DNA from: Caldilineaceae bacterium
Lineage (GTDB): Bacteria > Chloroflexota > Anaerolineae > Caldilineales > Caldilineaceae
Direction: 5' to 3'
DNA: 64,000 nucleotides
Assembly: GCA_026645575.1 (NCBI GenBank)
Contig: JAPKMW010000055.1
Span: forward strand, 1 to 64,000
The notes beneath the pieces were generated by a model that saw nothing but the letters and a program-made list of their open reading frames with translations, was not told the DNA's origin and searched no databases. This document shows, one piece after another, positions 18,401 to 26,267 of this stretch. The translations under genes and the position numbers were made by a program. Positions within the stretch are counted from its first letter, which is position 1. Every line of letters begins with the position of its first letter.

Positions 18401-20119
18401 TTCGTAGACAAACTCTTCGTCCAGTTCGCCCAGTTTGGTCTTGCCGTCGCCCAGGTAGGCGCCAAAGGCGCCACGATCGGTGATGGTGCCGCCATTGGTC
18501 AAAGCCAGGAGACGCGCCCCCGGCAACGCCGCCACCTGGTTGTTAATCTGATCCCAGACCAAACGGGCGCGCAACTCGCGATGGGCAACACTGGGAAAGC
18601 GTCCGGTTAACATTTCTAAAACAGCGGTAAAGGCGCGCCAGGTCAAATCGGTGTAGGGGTAGGCGCTGCGGATCAGAGCATAGAGCGCCGCCACGGACCA
18701 CGGTTCCACCGAAACCATGGCGACAAGCTGTTGGGCCAAAATATCGAGCGCGTTCCGTGGCGTGTGCAACGGCTCAACCTCGCCCCGCAACATGCCACCG
18801 GCCACGGCAGCCGCTTCCATCACATCTTCGCGGTGGGTGGGGTAGATGCGCCCCTTGCTCGTCTGCCCCACCAAGTGACCGGCGCGGCCCACCCGTTGCA
18901 ACCCTTGGGCCACCGCTTTGGGTGATTGCAACTGGACAACCAGATCGACTGCGCCAATATCAATCCCTAGTTCCAACGACGAGGTGCCAATGAGCGCAGG
19001 CAGGCGACCAGCTTTCAGGTCATTCTCTAACGCCAGGCGCACCTCTTTGGACATGCTGCCATGATGGGCGCGGATCGGGTTGGTGGATTCGCCGCGGCTG
19101 GCGCCAAAGATGCCCAACCCTTTGGCCACGCCCCCCTCCACCAGCCCACTCCCTGTACCTTGTTCCCCGGCGATCTGTTCATTGAGCCAATCGGCGGCCC
19201 GTTCGGCCAGACGGCGGTTGTTGACAAAGATCAGGGTGCTTTGGTGCTGACGAATCTGGTCGAGAACACGAGGGACAATTGCCGGCCAAATGGAGTCGCC
19301 CGGCAGGTTACGAAAGTCCTCCACCACCGTCTCCACCAGCAGATCGAGCGCTTTGCGATAGCCGGCATCGACAATGGTGACGGAGCGCGGCGTCAAGGTG
19401 CGGGCGTCGCCGTCACCCTGCCAAGTGTTACCGCCCAAATAGCGCGCCACCTCGTCCAGAGGGCGAATGGTGGCGGAGAGACCAATCCGCTGGATCGGCT
19501 GGTCGGCAAGCTGTTGCAACCGTTCCAGGGTAATCGCCAAGTGGACACCCCGCTTGGAGCCGACCAAGGTGTGGATCTCATCGACAATAACGGTGCGTAC
19601 AGTACGAAAAAGGTCACGCGCCTTGGGGCTAGTCAACAAAATGTAGAGCGACTCCGGGGTAGTAATCAAAATGTGGGGCGGCTTGCGCACCATCGCCTGC
19701 CGTTCACGGGAAGGTGTGTCGCCGGAACGGACAGCCACAGTGATTTCGGGCAATTCCATCTTCATCGCCAATGCCGCTTGCCGAATGCCGGCCAGTGGGA
19801 CGCGCAGGTTGCGTTCAATGTCATTGTTGAGCGCTTTCAGCGGGGAGATATAAAGAAGGCGTGTTGCGTGATTCGTGCTACGTGATTCGTGTTGTAGATC
19901 GTGAAATAACTGATCAATACCCCAAAGAAAGGCGGTCAAGGTTTTGCCGGAGCCGGTAGGAGCGAGGATGAGCGTATGATCGCCGCGCTGGATGGCGGGC
20001 CAGCCGTGGGACTGGGGCGGCGTCGGTTGGCCGAGGGTGGCTTGGAACCAAGCGCGGGTCGGTGGCAGAAAGGCATCAAGCACCTCTACCGTTTGGGTTG
20101 CCTCTAGATTAGTCAGCAT
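15407..20119 (-). CDS. lhr: Lhr-family ATP-dependent helicase
   Basis: 1570 residues, in the range of full-length bacterial Lhr. Superfamily 2 motifs: Walker A APTGSGKT (residues 53-60), ISPLKALNNDIERNLR (motif Ia), TTPESLY, VDEIHTLVGSKRG (II), GLSATI (III), then the second RecA domain with SSLELGIDIGAVDLV and GLQRVGRAGH (V/VI). A long C-terminal region follows, as in Lhr-Core plus Lhr-CTD. It unwinds DNA or DNA/RNA hybrids 3'-5' in repair. Start 20119 follows GGGAGCGCTCATC. Oddity: residues 75-87 (QHESRSTNHATR) are encoded by a period-7 repeat array (19860-19896), inserted between the helix after motif I and motif Ia, where relatives have only a short loop. Confidence 0.93.
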   Translation of the reverse strand: MLTNLEATQTVEVLDAFLPPTRAWFQATLGQPTPPQSHGWPAIQRGDHTLILAPTGSGKTLTAFLWGIDQLFHDLQHESRSTNHATRLLYISPLKALNNDIERNLRVPLAGIRQAALAMKMELPEITVAVRSGDTPSRERQAMVRKPPHILITTPESLYILLTSPKARDLFRTVRTVIVDEIHTLVGSKRGVHLAITLERLQQLADQPIQRIGLSATIRPLDEVARYLGGNTWQGDGDARTLTPRSVTIVDAGYRKALDLLVETVVEDFRNLPGDSIWPAIVPRVLDQIRQHQSTLIFVNNRRLAERAADWLNEQIAGEQGTGSGLVEGGVAKGLGIFGASRGESTNPIRAHHGSMSKEVRLALENDLKAGRLPALIGTSSLELGIDIGAVDLVVQLQSPKAVAQGLQRVGRAGHLVGQTSKGRIYPTHREDVMEAAAVAGGMLRGEVEPLHTPRNALDILAQQLVAMVSVEPWSVAALYALIRSAYPYTDLTWRAFTAVLEMLTGRFPSVAHRELRARLVWDQINNQVAALPGARLLALTNGGTITDRGAFGAYLGDGKTKLGELDEEFVYETRPGDTLILGSQVWRVIEITDNKVLVADAPGATPRMPFWRGDFPWRPYELGQRVGAFRRAVAERLTAVRRQLDLASCRALLAERESPSVGDLLAWLRHDYALDANSAWAVIDYVAGQLDHAGVISSDRTILVELFEDTLGDPRLVVQSPFGGKVNGLWGLALASALRERLGVEVELESNDDGILFRFPDADAEIPIDLVTTMSASEARERILQELPNSAVFGAQFRQNAARALMLPGAGKGKRTPFWLQRLRAKDLLQIVRKLPDFPIVAETYRDCLEEVMDLPHLEQVLTGIQQGTIRVEVLESFTPSPVAQSLLWDLIAFYMYEWDTPKAERQLQTLAINRDLLQDLLKDVNLADLLKPEAVAAIRDQLQRTAPTAQARTREELAALFQELGDLATSEIAQRTTVDPAGWIGQLAGAQRIVELAIPTAHGPRTRWVAAEYLPEYVAAFTQDARPDEARRAILERFLRQAGPVTSALILARYAFPVDWLESELARLVESHALAHGQFTPVATAAAEYLDRHTLEQMHRRTLTLLRKEVQPVPLPVYADFLTRWQHLHPATRLQGEGALRKVLQQLRAVPVIGRLWENAVLPLRLAHYQPVELATLCQSGDLVWIGAGGVDPRRGRIRFLFRGEGCVYLELLPTDFTPLGADAQAILAFLKSEGAVFATDLRSALDMSESAVECALLELVMAGLVTNDSLLALQRLVQGSAPRPAQSQRPLSTLEAQLAERLGNREPHFAIGRRPSRSDMQAAKRRVRQRLERVEEVVIPTAQEGRWTLVHRFGVLGKAPTLADQVAQQARQLLARWGVVTHETLTNEVGAWDWGLLYQELQRLEMRGEVRRGYFAQGLPGVQFALPTVVEELRGLGSASTTDDTLVLLNACDPANLYGPTLTDSPLRFDGQPFTFTRIPSTWLVLHRGLPLLLIEGNGAHLTTGEGVDDSLLQGAIACWLRHVAGFERRLMVEQWNEQPILGSAGQPLLEAAGFYREYPVMVWAGR
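19860..19896. repeat. heptad array inside lhr
   Basis: GCGTGTT-GCGTGAT-TCGTGCT-ACGTGAT-TCGTGTT units, period 7, no frame break. The same kind of unit (GCGTGTTGCG, CACGCAA) forms intergenic dyads at 23589-23709. Confidence 0.75.
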
Positions 20120-20200
20120 GATGAGCGCTCCCTACGAACATTTGTGCGTATAAGAGCATTATAGCATAGGTGACGCTTTACAAGCAACGAAGCAAGGGTG

Positions 20201-20281
20201 AACACTACAGCGGATTGGGGGGGCAACGGATGTTCGGTATGACAGAAAAAATCCGTTCCCGCCCAACTCTGCTGTAGTGTT
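20201..20281. repeat. ACACTACAGCGGAT-type palindrome, copy A
   Basis: Imperfect 31-bp arms with AACACTACAGC/GCTGTAGTGTT ends and AACGGAT/ATCCGTT inner ends. Lies between GNAT and lhr. Homologous to 43320-43416. Confidence 0.8.
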
Positions 20282-20298
20282 CAGCATGACGCCGCTTT

Positions 20299-20814
20299 CT
20301 ACTTCTCGCCGCGCGCCGGTCGATCCGCCATAAAGTAAACCGAAATCGGTTTAAAGCCCCAATGCGCCGCCCATTCGTGGAACGAGTGGTTTTCATAGCC
20401 CGATTCAAAGAAGATGCGACTGATGCCATCGCGCTGCAATTGATCGAGCGCAGCCTGAAAGAGTTGGCGCCCCACGCCGCCACCGCGATAGGCCGGCAGC
20501 AGGCAGAAATCTTGCAGGATGCCGTAACGGCTATAGCGCCGCTCCACCTTCTCCACCACTTGGAAGCCGACCACTACCCCACGTTCCATATCTTCCGCCA
20601 CAAATTGACCCTCTGGATAATTCGCAAAAAGATCGGTAAACTCTTCCTGCCAGATCTCACGCCGGTGCGGGCTGAGCGTCTGTGCGTCGAGCGCTACCCC
20701 TTCCTGTAATTCACTAAAGGAGATATAGCCGGGGTGGGTAGAAGCCACCGCGTCAAAAACATCAACCATCCCGTTTACATCGTCTGCCCGCATAGTACGT
20801 ACAATCGTCGTCAT
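20299..20814 (-). CDS. GNAT-family N-acetyltransferase
   Basis: 171 residues. MTTIVRTMRADDVNGMVDVF is the usual GNAT opening. The CoA-binding loop is LLPAYRGGGVGRQLFQAAL (R-G-G-G-V-G, motif A), followed by GISRIFFESGYENHSFHEWA and FKPISVYFM. Substrate unknown. ATG at 20814 is chosen because AAGGGTGACGAT precedes it; a longer frame to 20940 would run through the palindrome at 20869-20925. Upstream of lhr on the same strand but separated by a palindromic repeat. Confidence 0.85.
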   Translation of the reverse strand: MTTIVRTMRADDVNGMVDVFDAVASTHPGYISFSELQEGVALDAQTLSPHRREIWQEEFTDLFANYPEGQFVAEDMERGVVVGFQVVEKVERRYSRYGILQDFCLLPAYRGGGVGRQLFQAALDQLQRDGISRIFFESGYENHSFHEWAAHWGFKPISVYFMADRPARGEK

Positions 20815-20868
20815 ATCGTCACCCTTGTCAACATGAATTATCAAAAATTTCACGTAATAGCTAAACTC

Positions 20869-20925
20869 GCTCCCAACTGGTCCGTGACCGGCGGTGGGGA
20901 CGCCGGTCATGACCGGCTGAGCGCG
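20869..20925. repeat. degenerate ACTGGTCCGTGACCGGCG hairpin
   Basis: CTGGTCCGTGACCGGCG and CGCCGGTCATGACCGG arms with a GTGGGGA loop and CGCTC/GAGCG outer ends. A diverged relative of the GCCAGTCCGTGACTGGC family. Confidence 0.65.
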
Positions 20926-20988
20926 GGTAGCATTGAGCAATCATAAAAAAATCTACGAAATCTGCGAAATCTTTGATCGGTCAGAATT

Positions 20989-21017
20989 TTGGCATCTCCC
21001 CTTTATCGCGCTATACT
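20989..21017 (+). promoter_or_regulatory. sigma-70-like promoter of the sulfatase gene
   Basis: TTGGCA (20989-20994), 17-nt spacer, TATACT (21012-21017); the start codon lies 43 nt further on. Confidence 0.65.
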
Positions 21018-21059
21018 TGTCAACATGAAATGTTCGACCCAGTTATGAGGAGCTAACTC

Positions 21060-22613
21060 GTGCCTACCCGTCCCGACCCTACCCGCCCAGACATTGTGCT
21101 ACTCGTCCTTGACACCCAACGTGCGGACCGGCTTTCGTGCTACGGCTACGACCAACCAACCACCCCCCATCTGGATGCCTTTGCGGCAGATGCCACCCGC
21201 TTTCGTCATGCCTTTTCCGCCGCTCAGTGGACGGTGCCTTCGCACACCTCCCTGTTCACCGGTCTCTACCCATCGGTGCATGGCACCCAGCAATCGTTTT
21301 CAGTAGTCCCAAACAGCCTGCCTTTGCTCGCCGAACGGTTGGGCGCCGATGGCTACTACACCGCCGCCTTTTGTAATAATCCACTGGTCGGTGTGGTGAA
21401 CAACGGCTTGCGGCGCGGCTTTTACAGTTTTCTCAACTATAGCGGCTGGCTCACCAATCGCCCCAACCAAGCCGGCCGACCAGTAACGCTCTTTGGACAG
21501 TACCGCCAACTCTTTAAGCGGCTGTTGGGTGGGGTATTGCATCAAATGCAAGACGCTTTTGCCCGCTCCGATGCGCTGCTCGATTTTGCCTTTACACCGC
21601 TCATGGTCCCCTTCTGGCAGACGGCGCTCAGTTTTAAGGGCAATACCGCCAAATCGCTCAACGATGCCGCACGCATGTTGATCCAACGCAAAGAGACGCT
21701 GCCCGATCAACCCATCTTCCAGTTTATCAATTTAATGGGCACGCACATGCCCTTCCATCCGCCCCGCGCCTACATCGAACGGTTCGTCCCAGAACTCCTG
21801 CGCGACAAAGCTGCGCAACGCTATCTCCAACGCTTCAATGGTGATGTCTTTGGCTGGCTGGCGCCATTGAGCAGCCCGCTTACACCTGAACACAAGGCGT
21901 TGCTTGACGGCATGTACAACGCCGAGGTGGCGGCGCAAGATGAACAACTTGGAAGCTTTTTTAATAAATTGCGCAGCAGCGGCGCACTGGATCGCACCCT
22001 GGTCATGGTCGTGGCCGATCACGGGGAACATCTAGGGGAAAAACATCTGCTCGGCCATACCGTTTCGTTGTACAATGTGCTGACCCATGTGCCGCTGATT
22101 GTACGCGACCCCAGCGGCGCCTTGCCGACAGGGGTAGTCGATCAGAATATTTCAACGCGCCGCGTCTGCCAGACGGCGCTGACGGCTGCCGGTCTGGCAA
22201 CGGATGCCGAAGCGCTTTACGCCTTGCACAACCTGGGGGCCAATGACCCTGACCGCGGCGTTGTCTTTGCCGAAGCGCAGACGCCACAGAATGTTCTGAA
22301 CTTGATGATCAAACACAAACCGGAGTTGGTACGCGACCATCGTACCGACCAGAAGCGCCGGGCCGTTTGGCGAGAGGAACACAAGTTGATCCAAACCGGC
22401 GCCGATGGTCTCGAACTCTACAATTTCATCGCCGACCCACAGGAGACCACCAATCTGACGACAACGCAGCCAGACTTGGCCCGTGATCTGCGCGAGACCT
22501 TGCGCGCCTTTGAACGCGACGCAGAAAAAGCCGCCATTACGTCAACCGAAGTGCTAAATCAAGATGACCCGCAGTTACGCCGACGATTGCGGGCCTTGGG
22601 CTATTTGGAATGA
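21060..22613 (+). CDS. sulfatase-superfamily hydrolase without the CxPxR formylglycine motif
   Basis: 517 residues. Alkaline-phosphatase fold: DIVLLVLDTQRADRLSCYGY with the metal Asp, the nucleophile region WTVPSHTSLFTGLYPSVHG, and VVADHGEHLGEKHLLGHT with the second metal DHGEH. Where true sulfatases have C/S-x-P-S-R this protein has T-V-P-S-H, so it cannot carry formylglycine. It may be a phosphodiesterase or phosphotransferase using Thr. The N terminus encodes a short PTRPDPTRPD repeat. GTG start after TATGAGGAGCTAACTC; good promoter at 20989. No signal peptide is evident, so it may be cytoplasmic. Confidence 0.82.
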   Translation: MPTRPDPTRPDIVLLVLDTQRADRLSCYGYDQPTTPHLDAFAADATRFRHAFSAAQWTVPSHTSLFTGLYPSVHGTQQSFSVVPNSLPLLAERLGADGYYTAAFCNNPLVGVVNNGLRRGFYSFLNYSGWLTNRPNQAGRPVTLFGQYRQLFKRLLGGVLHQMQDAFARSDALLDFAFTPLMVPFWQTALSFKGNTAKSLNDAARMLIQRKETLPDQPIFQFINLMGTHMPFHPPRAYIERFVPELLRDKAAQRYLQRFNGDVFGWLAPLSSPLTPEHKALLDGMYNAEVAAQDEQLGSFFNKLRSSGALDRTLVMVVADHGEHLGEKHLLGHTVSLYNVLTHVPLIVRDPSGALPTGVVDQNISTRRVCQTALTAAGLATDAEALYALHNLGANDPDRGVVFAEAQTPQNVLNLMIKHKPELVRDHRTDQKRRAVWREEHKLIQTGADGLELYNFIADPQETTNLTTTQPDLARDLRETLRAFERDAEKAAITSTEVLNQDDPQLRRRLRALGYLE

Positions 22614-22643
22614 ATAGACGTATCAGTATCGAAACGGTATCTT

Positions 22644-22714
22644 GAGAGATTGAGAGATTGGGAGATTAGGCGTTACAGAAACCTAATCTCCCAATCTCTC
22701 AATCTCTTAATCTC
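22644..22714. repeat. octamer-repeat dyad
   Basis: GAGAGATTGAGAGATTGGGA... (22644-22670) and its near-perfect complement (22682-22714), spacer about 11 nt, between the sulfatase stop and the lgt ribosome site. Same GAGATTGG unit as at 37334-37382. Confidence 0.85.
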
Positions 22715-22729
22715 ACGAAGAGGAAAGTT

Positions 22730-23584
22730 ATGTATCCACCGGTTGATCCGATTATTTTTCAAGCAGGACCGCTAGCTTTGCGTTGGTATGGCATCTTGCT
22801 CGTAACGGGCATGATTACAGCAGCCTGGATGGCCAGCCGCTATGTCACCCGGCGTGGGGAGGATGGCGAAAAGGTGTGGGATATGTTGGTCTGGGTCTTG
22901 ATCCCTGGCCTCATTGGCGCCCGCCTCTATTATGTCTTTATTCAATCGCCCCGTGGACCAGAGGGGTTTGGGCGCTTTTTAGAAAACCCCATCACCATCC
23001 TGCAAATCTGGACGGGGGGTATCCACATCTATGGCGCACTCATTTTGGGTGGGTTATCCCTAATTCTCTTCGCGCGCTGGAATAAACTCAATCTGCCGGT
23101 TTACCTGGATGGGTTGGGGATTGGGGTGCCGCTGGGGCAGGCCATCGGGCGCTGGGCGAACTTTATCAACCAGGAACTCTATGGTCCGCCGACCACCTTG
23201 CCGTGGGGCTTGCGCATCGACCCGCAGCATCGCATTCCCCCCTACCATGATTTTGCCCGTTTCCCGGAGAGTACGCGCTTTCACCCGCTCTTTCTCTACG
23301 AGTCGCTCTGGAATTTCATCGGCTTCGGGCTGATCTTCTGGATCGCCCGCCGCTTTGAAAACAAGCTGCGTCCTGGCGATCTCTTCTTGTGCTACCTGAT
23401 CTGGTACCCGCTGGGCCGCTTCTTTATTGAATTTATCCGCACCGACTCTTGGTTCTTTGCCGGCACCCCTTTTAATGTTGTCCACCTTATCTCAGCGGTG
23501 GTCATTGTTGCATCCATCATTGCCCTGATCTTGCGTCATCGCAATGATCAGCCGGAGACGGCACAGGAAAGCGCTGCGGCGTGA
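22730..23584 (+). CDS. lgt: prolipoprotein diacylglyceryl transferase
   Basis: 284 residues, standard length. Lgt transfers diacylglycerol from phosphatidylglycerol to the lipobox Cys of prolipoproteins in the membrane. Family marks: FQAGPLALRWYGILLVTGM at the N terminus, GARLYYVF, and the catalytic signature GQAIGRWANFINQELYGPPT (Lgt box H-x-x-x-N region with G-R-x-x-N-F-x-N). About seven membrane segments. GAGGAAAGTT precedes ATG. The gap upstream is filled by an octamer dyad that might stop transcription from the sulfatase gene. Its presence fits the several secreted proteins in this window. Confidence 0.95.
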   Translation: MYPPVDPIIFQAGPLALRWYGILLVTGMITAAWMASRYVTRRGEDGEKVWDMLVWVLIPGLIGARLYYVFIQSPRGPEGFGRFLENPITILQIWTGGIHIYGALILGGLSLILFARWNKLNLPVYLDGLGIGVPLGQAIGRWANFINQELYGPPTTLPWGLRIDPQHRIPPYHDFARFPESTRFHPLFLYESLWNFIGFGLIFWIARRFENKLRPGDLFLCYLIWYPLGRFFIEFIRTDSWFFAGTPFNVVHLISAVVIVASIIALILRHRNDQPETAQESAAA

Positions 23585-23588
23585 GCCG

Positions 23589-23709
23589 TGTTGCGTATTG
23601 CGTGAACTGTCACAAAGTTGGTAGGACTGACTATTGTCACAATGGCTTCAACCGATGCTCTACTTTTGAGCCACCTGTTGCCTTTTTACGGTACACGCAA
23701 TACGCAACA
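23589..23709. repeat. heptad-repeat dyad
   Basis: TGTTGCGTATTGCGTGA (23589-23605) and CACGCAATACGCAACA (23694-23709), period 7, spacer about 90 nt, between lgt and the convergent sulfotransferase gene. Confidence 0.75.
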
Positions 23710-23727
23710 TGTATCACATACCACGAA

Positions 23728-24339
23728 TCACACCCGATTGCGGTACAGATTCGGATCCACCACCGTCGCCATCTTCGACACATCTAGCCCGCCGCCCAGG
23801 AACTGATTGATCTGGTCGGCTTGCGCTTCCGGCTCCCGCAATAAATCACTGTAATGGATATACAGCACCTGGAAATTGGGTTGCTGTGCCAGCCAGTGAC
23901 GGATCGCCACGAGATGTTTCTGAAAGAGCGCCGTCAGCTCGGCATCATCGGCGGCGTCGGTCTCCTCGTGGCGATGGGTCAACATCTTGCGTTGCGAGGC
24001 CAACACCTCAGCAATGTGACGCTCCACAAAAATGACTTTGTAGTGATAAGTTGCCGGCAGGTGCTGGAGCAGCATCGAGATCACCTTGACAACATGACCC
24101 GGCGCGGTTGCCAGCCACGCGGTATCGCCCCGATCCAGTTGTTTCACCCGTTCAAATTCATAGTACCCCTGCGGGTTATCCATGTCCGCAGTGCGCTGAT
24201 TGTCGGTTAAAGGCGGCAACCCGCCCGCTTCCAACATGCGCATCAGCATCGAAGTGCCAGAGCGCGGCAGACCGGAGACAATGGTAACAGAGGAATGGGC
24301 TGTCTTGGCGCCAAAGAGGCGTTGAAACCAGGTTTTCAT
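23728..24339 (-). CDS. sulfotransferase-family protein
   Basis: 203 residues. The P-loop-like PAPS 5'-phosphosulfate site is VSGLPRSGTSMLMRMLEAGG (residues 21-40). The 3'-phosphate region is KVIFVERHIAEVLASQRKML with the expected R...S pair. Several bacterial relatives sulfate glycans or lipids; others have unknown acceptors. The nearby glycan locus is 14 kb away and on the other strand, so a link is only a possibility. ATG preceded by AGGATCGATCA. Short for the family (usually 250-300), with the C-terminal helices trimmed. Confidence 0.82.
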   Translation of the reverse strand: MKTWFQRLFGAKTAHSSVTIVSGLPRSGTSMLMRMLEAGGLPPLTDNQRTADMDNPQGYYEFERVKQLDRGDTAWLATAPGHVVKVISMLLQHLPATYHYKVIFVERHIAEVLASQRKMLTHRHEETDAADDAELTALFQKHLVAIRHWLAQQPNFQVLYIHYSDLLREPEAQADQINQFLGGGLDVSKMATVVDPNLYRNRV

Positions 24340-24377
24340 TGATCGATCCTGTCATTTTAGTCGGGTTCAAACCCGCC

Positions 24378-24442
24378 GCTAACAGTGAGAAGCCGCCTCA
24401 GCGGCTGAGAGCTAGCCGCCGAGGCGGCTTCTCACTGTTAGC
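24378..24442. repeat. GCCGCCTC hairpin
   Basis: GCTAACAGTGAGAAGCCGCC (24378-24397) with its complement at 24423-24442. Weaker complementarity extends outward (GTTCAAAC.../...GTTTCAAC) to about 24364 and 24457. Confidence 0.8.
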
Positions 24443-24710
24443 CGGCAGTTTCAACTGCTGTCTACTATCTCCATTAAACATGGCGTTGGGAAAAATGTCA
24501 ATTAAACCCGCTACCAAAAGAAAGGCGGCTACGCCGTGCTCGTAGCCGCCCTTCGAGGAGTGCATGTGGTGTGTCAGTTGAAGGAATCCCGAGGAAGTCA
24601 TTGGCGCACTACAACCGTTTGGCTCCCCACAAACGCTGTAGCCATCAACAGGATAGCAAGCCATTGTTAATAAATGACACATCATTTTGTTAAGTCTTTG
24701 TAACCGGTAA

Positions 24711-24775
24711 GCCCGCTCGTAGCCGGTTCGTAACCGGCGGTTTAATCGCCGGTTACGAACCGGCTACGAGCGGGC
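24711..24775. repeat. GCTCGTAGCCGGTTCGTAACCGGC hairpin
   Basis: Perfect 29-bp arms with a 7-nt loop (GTTTAAT). It shares the GCTCGTAGCC outer stem and layout with the GCCAGTCCGTGACTGGC hairpins, but the inner stem reads GGTTCGTAACCGGC. Confidence 0.9.
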
Positions 24776-24783
24776 GAAACAAG

Positions 24784-26001
24784 CTACTTCTGCATCCGAA
24801 AACTCTTCTCCGCCATCTCCGCAATAGAACGACCAATACTGATTGACGCCGTCGCGGCGGGGGACGGGGCGTTAAGGACATGCACCATGTGTTCCGCTTC
24901 GGCAATGCGGAAATCGTCAACCAGGGCGCCATTCGGTTCCAGGGCTTGTGCGCGCACGCCGGCCCCAGCGGGGTGGACATCGGCTTCTTGCAATTCGGGC
25001 AACAAGCGCTGTAACGCTTTAACAAAGGCAGCCTTGCTATACGAACGATGGAACTCGCCCATGCCCATGCGCCAATGGTTGCGCGCCATTTGCCAGAAAC
25101 CAGGGTAGGTTGCCATCTCCAACACATCGCCCAGACGGAAGCTAGACCGGGTGTACCCTTCGCGCTTAAAGGCCAGCACAGCATTCGGGCCAGCCTCCAC
25201 CCCGCCATGAATCATGCGGGTAAAGTGGACACCGAGAAAGGGGAACGCGGGATCAGGCACTGGATAAATCAGATTTTTGACCAAGTGATGTTTGGCCGGC
25301 ACCAGTTCATAATATTCGCCCCGGAAGGGTGTAATTTTGAGCTTGGGATCAACACCACAGAGGCGCGCCACCCGATCCGATTGCAAGCCACCACAGTTGA
25401 TCAGGTTGCGACAGCGCACCTCGCCCTGCGAAGTACCCAGCCGTAATTCATTCGGTTCACGCCGACAACTAAGCAAACGCGTGTTCTTTTGAATCACACC
25501 ACCCGCCTTTTCGACCAGGCTGGCATAGGTGTTGGTCACTTGCACATAATCGACAATCCCCGTCTGTGGCACAAAGAGACCGGCCAGACCGGCCACATGG
25601 GGTTCATATTCCTTTAGCTCTTCGGCGCGCAGGCGACGGATGCCCGCCAACCCATTGGCGCGACCCCGCTCTTCTAACTTTTCCAAGCGGGGCAATTCCT
25701 CCGGCAAGGTGGCAACCACCAATTTGCCACAGCGCTCATGGGCAATGTTATGTTCGGCACAGAAGGCATAGAGCGCTTCCCGCCCTTCCACACAATTGCG
25801 CGCCTTTAAGGAACCGGGTTTGTAGTATAAACCGGAATGAATCACGCCACTGTTGTTGCCGGTTTGATGCTTGGCCAGCTTATCCTCGGCCTCCAGCACA
25901 ATCAAGCTCAGGGTGACGTGTCGCGTCGTCAAGGCCATGGCCGTTGCCAGGCCAACAATGCCGCCCCCAATCACCGCTACATCATACACAGGTCCGCTCA
26001 T
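24784..26001 (-). CDS. lhgO: L-2-hydroxyglutarate oxidase / dehydrogenase
   Basis: 405 residues. FAD-dependent DAO-family protein: dinucleotide motif VIGGGIVGLATAMAL at the N terminus, KHQTGNNSGVIHSGLYYKPGSLKARNC (the LhgO-specific FAD/substrate loop), FRGEYYELVP, HFTRMIHGGVEAGPNAVLAF, and RAQALEPNGALVDDF near the end. Oxidises L-2-hydroxyglutarate to 2-oxoglutarate, feeding electrons to the membrane quinone pool. Length matches E. coli LhgO (about 422). GAGAAAGGCGTTT precedes ATG. No glutarate pathway genes adjacent. Confidence 0.92.
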   Translation of the reverse strand: MSGPVYDVAVIGGGIVGLATAMALTTRHVTLSLIVLEAEDKLAKHQTGNNSGVIHSGLYYKPGSLKARNCVEGREALYAFCAEHNIAHERCGKLVVATLPEELPRLEKLEERGRANGLAGIRRLRAEELKEYEPHVAGLAGLFVPQTGIVDYVQVTNTYASLVEKAGGVIQKNTRLLSCRREPNELRLGTSQGEVRCRNLINCGGLQSDRVARLCGVDPKLKITPFRGEYYELVPAKHHLVKNLIYPVPDPAFPFLGVHFTRMIHGGVEAGPNAVLAFKREGYTRSSFRLGDVLEMATYPGFWQMARNHWRMGMGEFHRSYSKAAFVKALQRLLPELQEADVHPAGAGVRAQALEPNGALVDDFRIAEAEHMVHVLNAPSPAATASISIGRSIAEMAEKSFRMQK

Positions 26002-26048
26002 AAACGCCTTTCTCCCATCCAGTCAACAGGTAGGTTAACAATTCCCTT

Positions 26049-26107
26049 CGCTCATAGCCGACCCAGGTCCGGGATTTGGGCCGCCAGGCTTGGACCGGCT
26101 ATGAGCG
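26049..26107. repeat. degenerate CGCTCATAGCCG hairpin
   Basis: Outer arms CGCTCATAGCCG and CGGCTATGAGCG are perfect; the inner part is imperfect. A decayed member of the GCTCGTAGCC hairpin group. Confidence 0.7.
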
Positions 26108-26167
26108 GAAAATATGATATTTTGACTTTCTCGCGCCACAAGTAGCGTGCAATCCTATGGCACATGT

Positions 26168-26173
26168 TATACT
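26168..26173 (+). promoter_or_regulatory. extended -10 box upstream of the LysM gene
   Basis: TGTTATACT: TATACT with an upstream TG, about 95 nt before the GTG start; no good -35. Confidence 0.35.
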
Positions 26174-26267
26174 ATCTCTGTTGTTGGCACAAACAACACC
26201 GGTAGCCGTACACTGGAACGTGTAAGAATTATGGCATCCCCAATCAAAAAGACAGAAGGAGATCATT

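Larger units (their letters stand above)
24340..24783. other. 444-bp gap with three hairpins
   Basis: Contains hairpins at 24378-24442, 24522-24553 (AAGGCGGCTACG/CGTAGCCGCCCTT) and 24711-24775. No believable gene; the one open frame (24398-24685, minus) mostly translates these hairpins. Confidence 0.6.

Noticed and set aside
19061..19885. 274-codon + strand frame
   Set aside because: Antisense to lhr; composition explained by the helicase codons.
24398..24685. 95-codon minus strand frame
   Set aside because: Consists largely of translated hairpins; no conserved motif.
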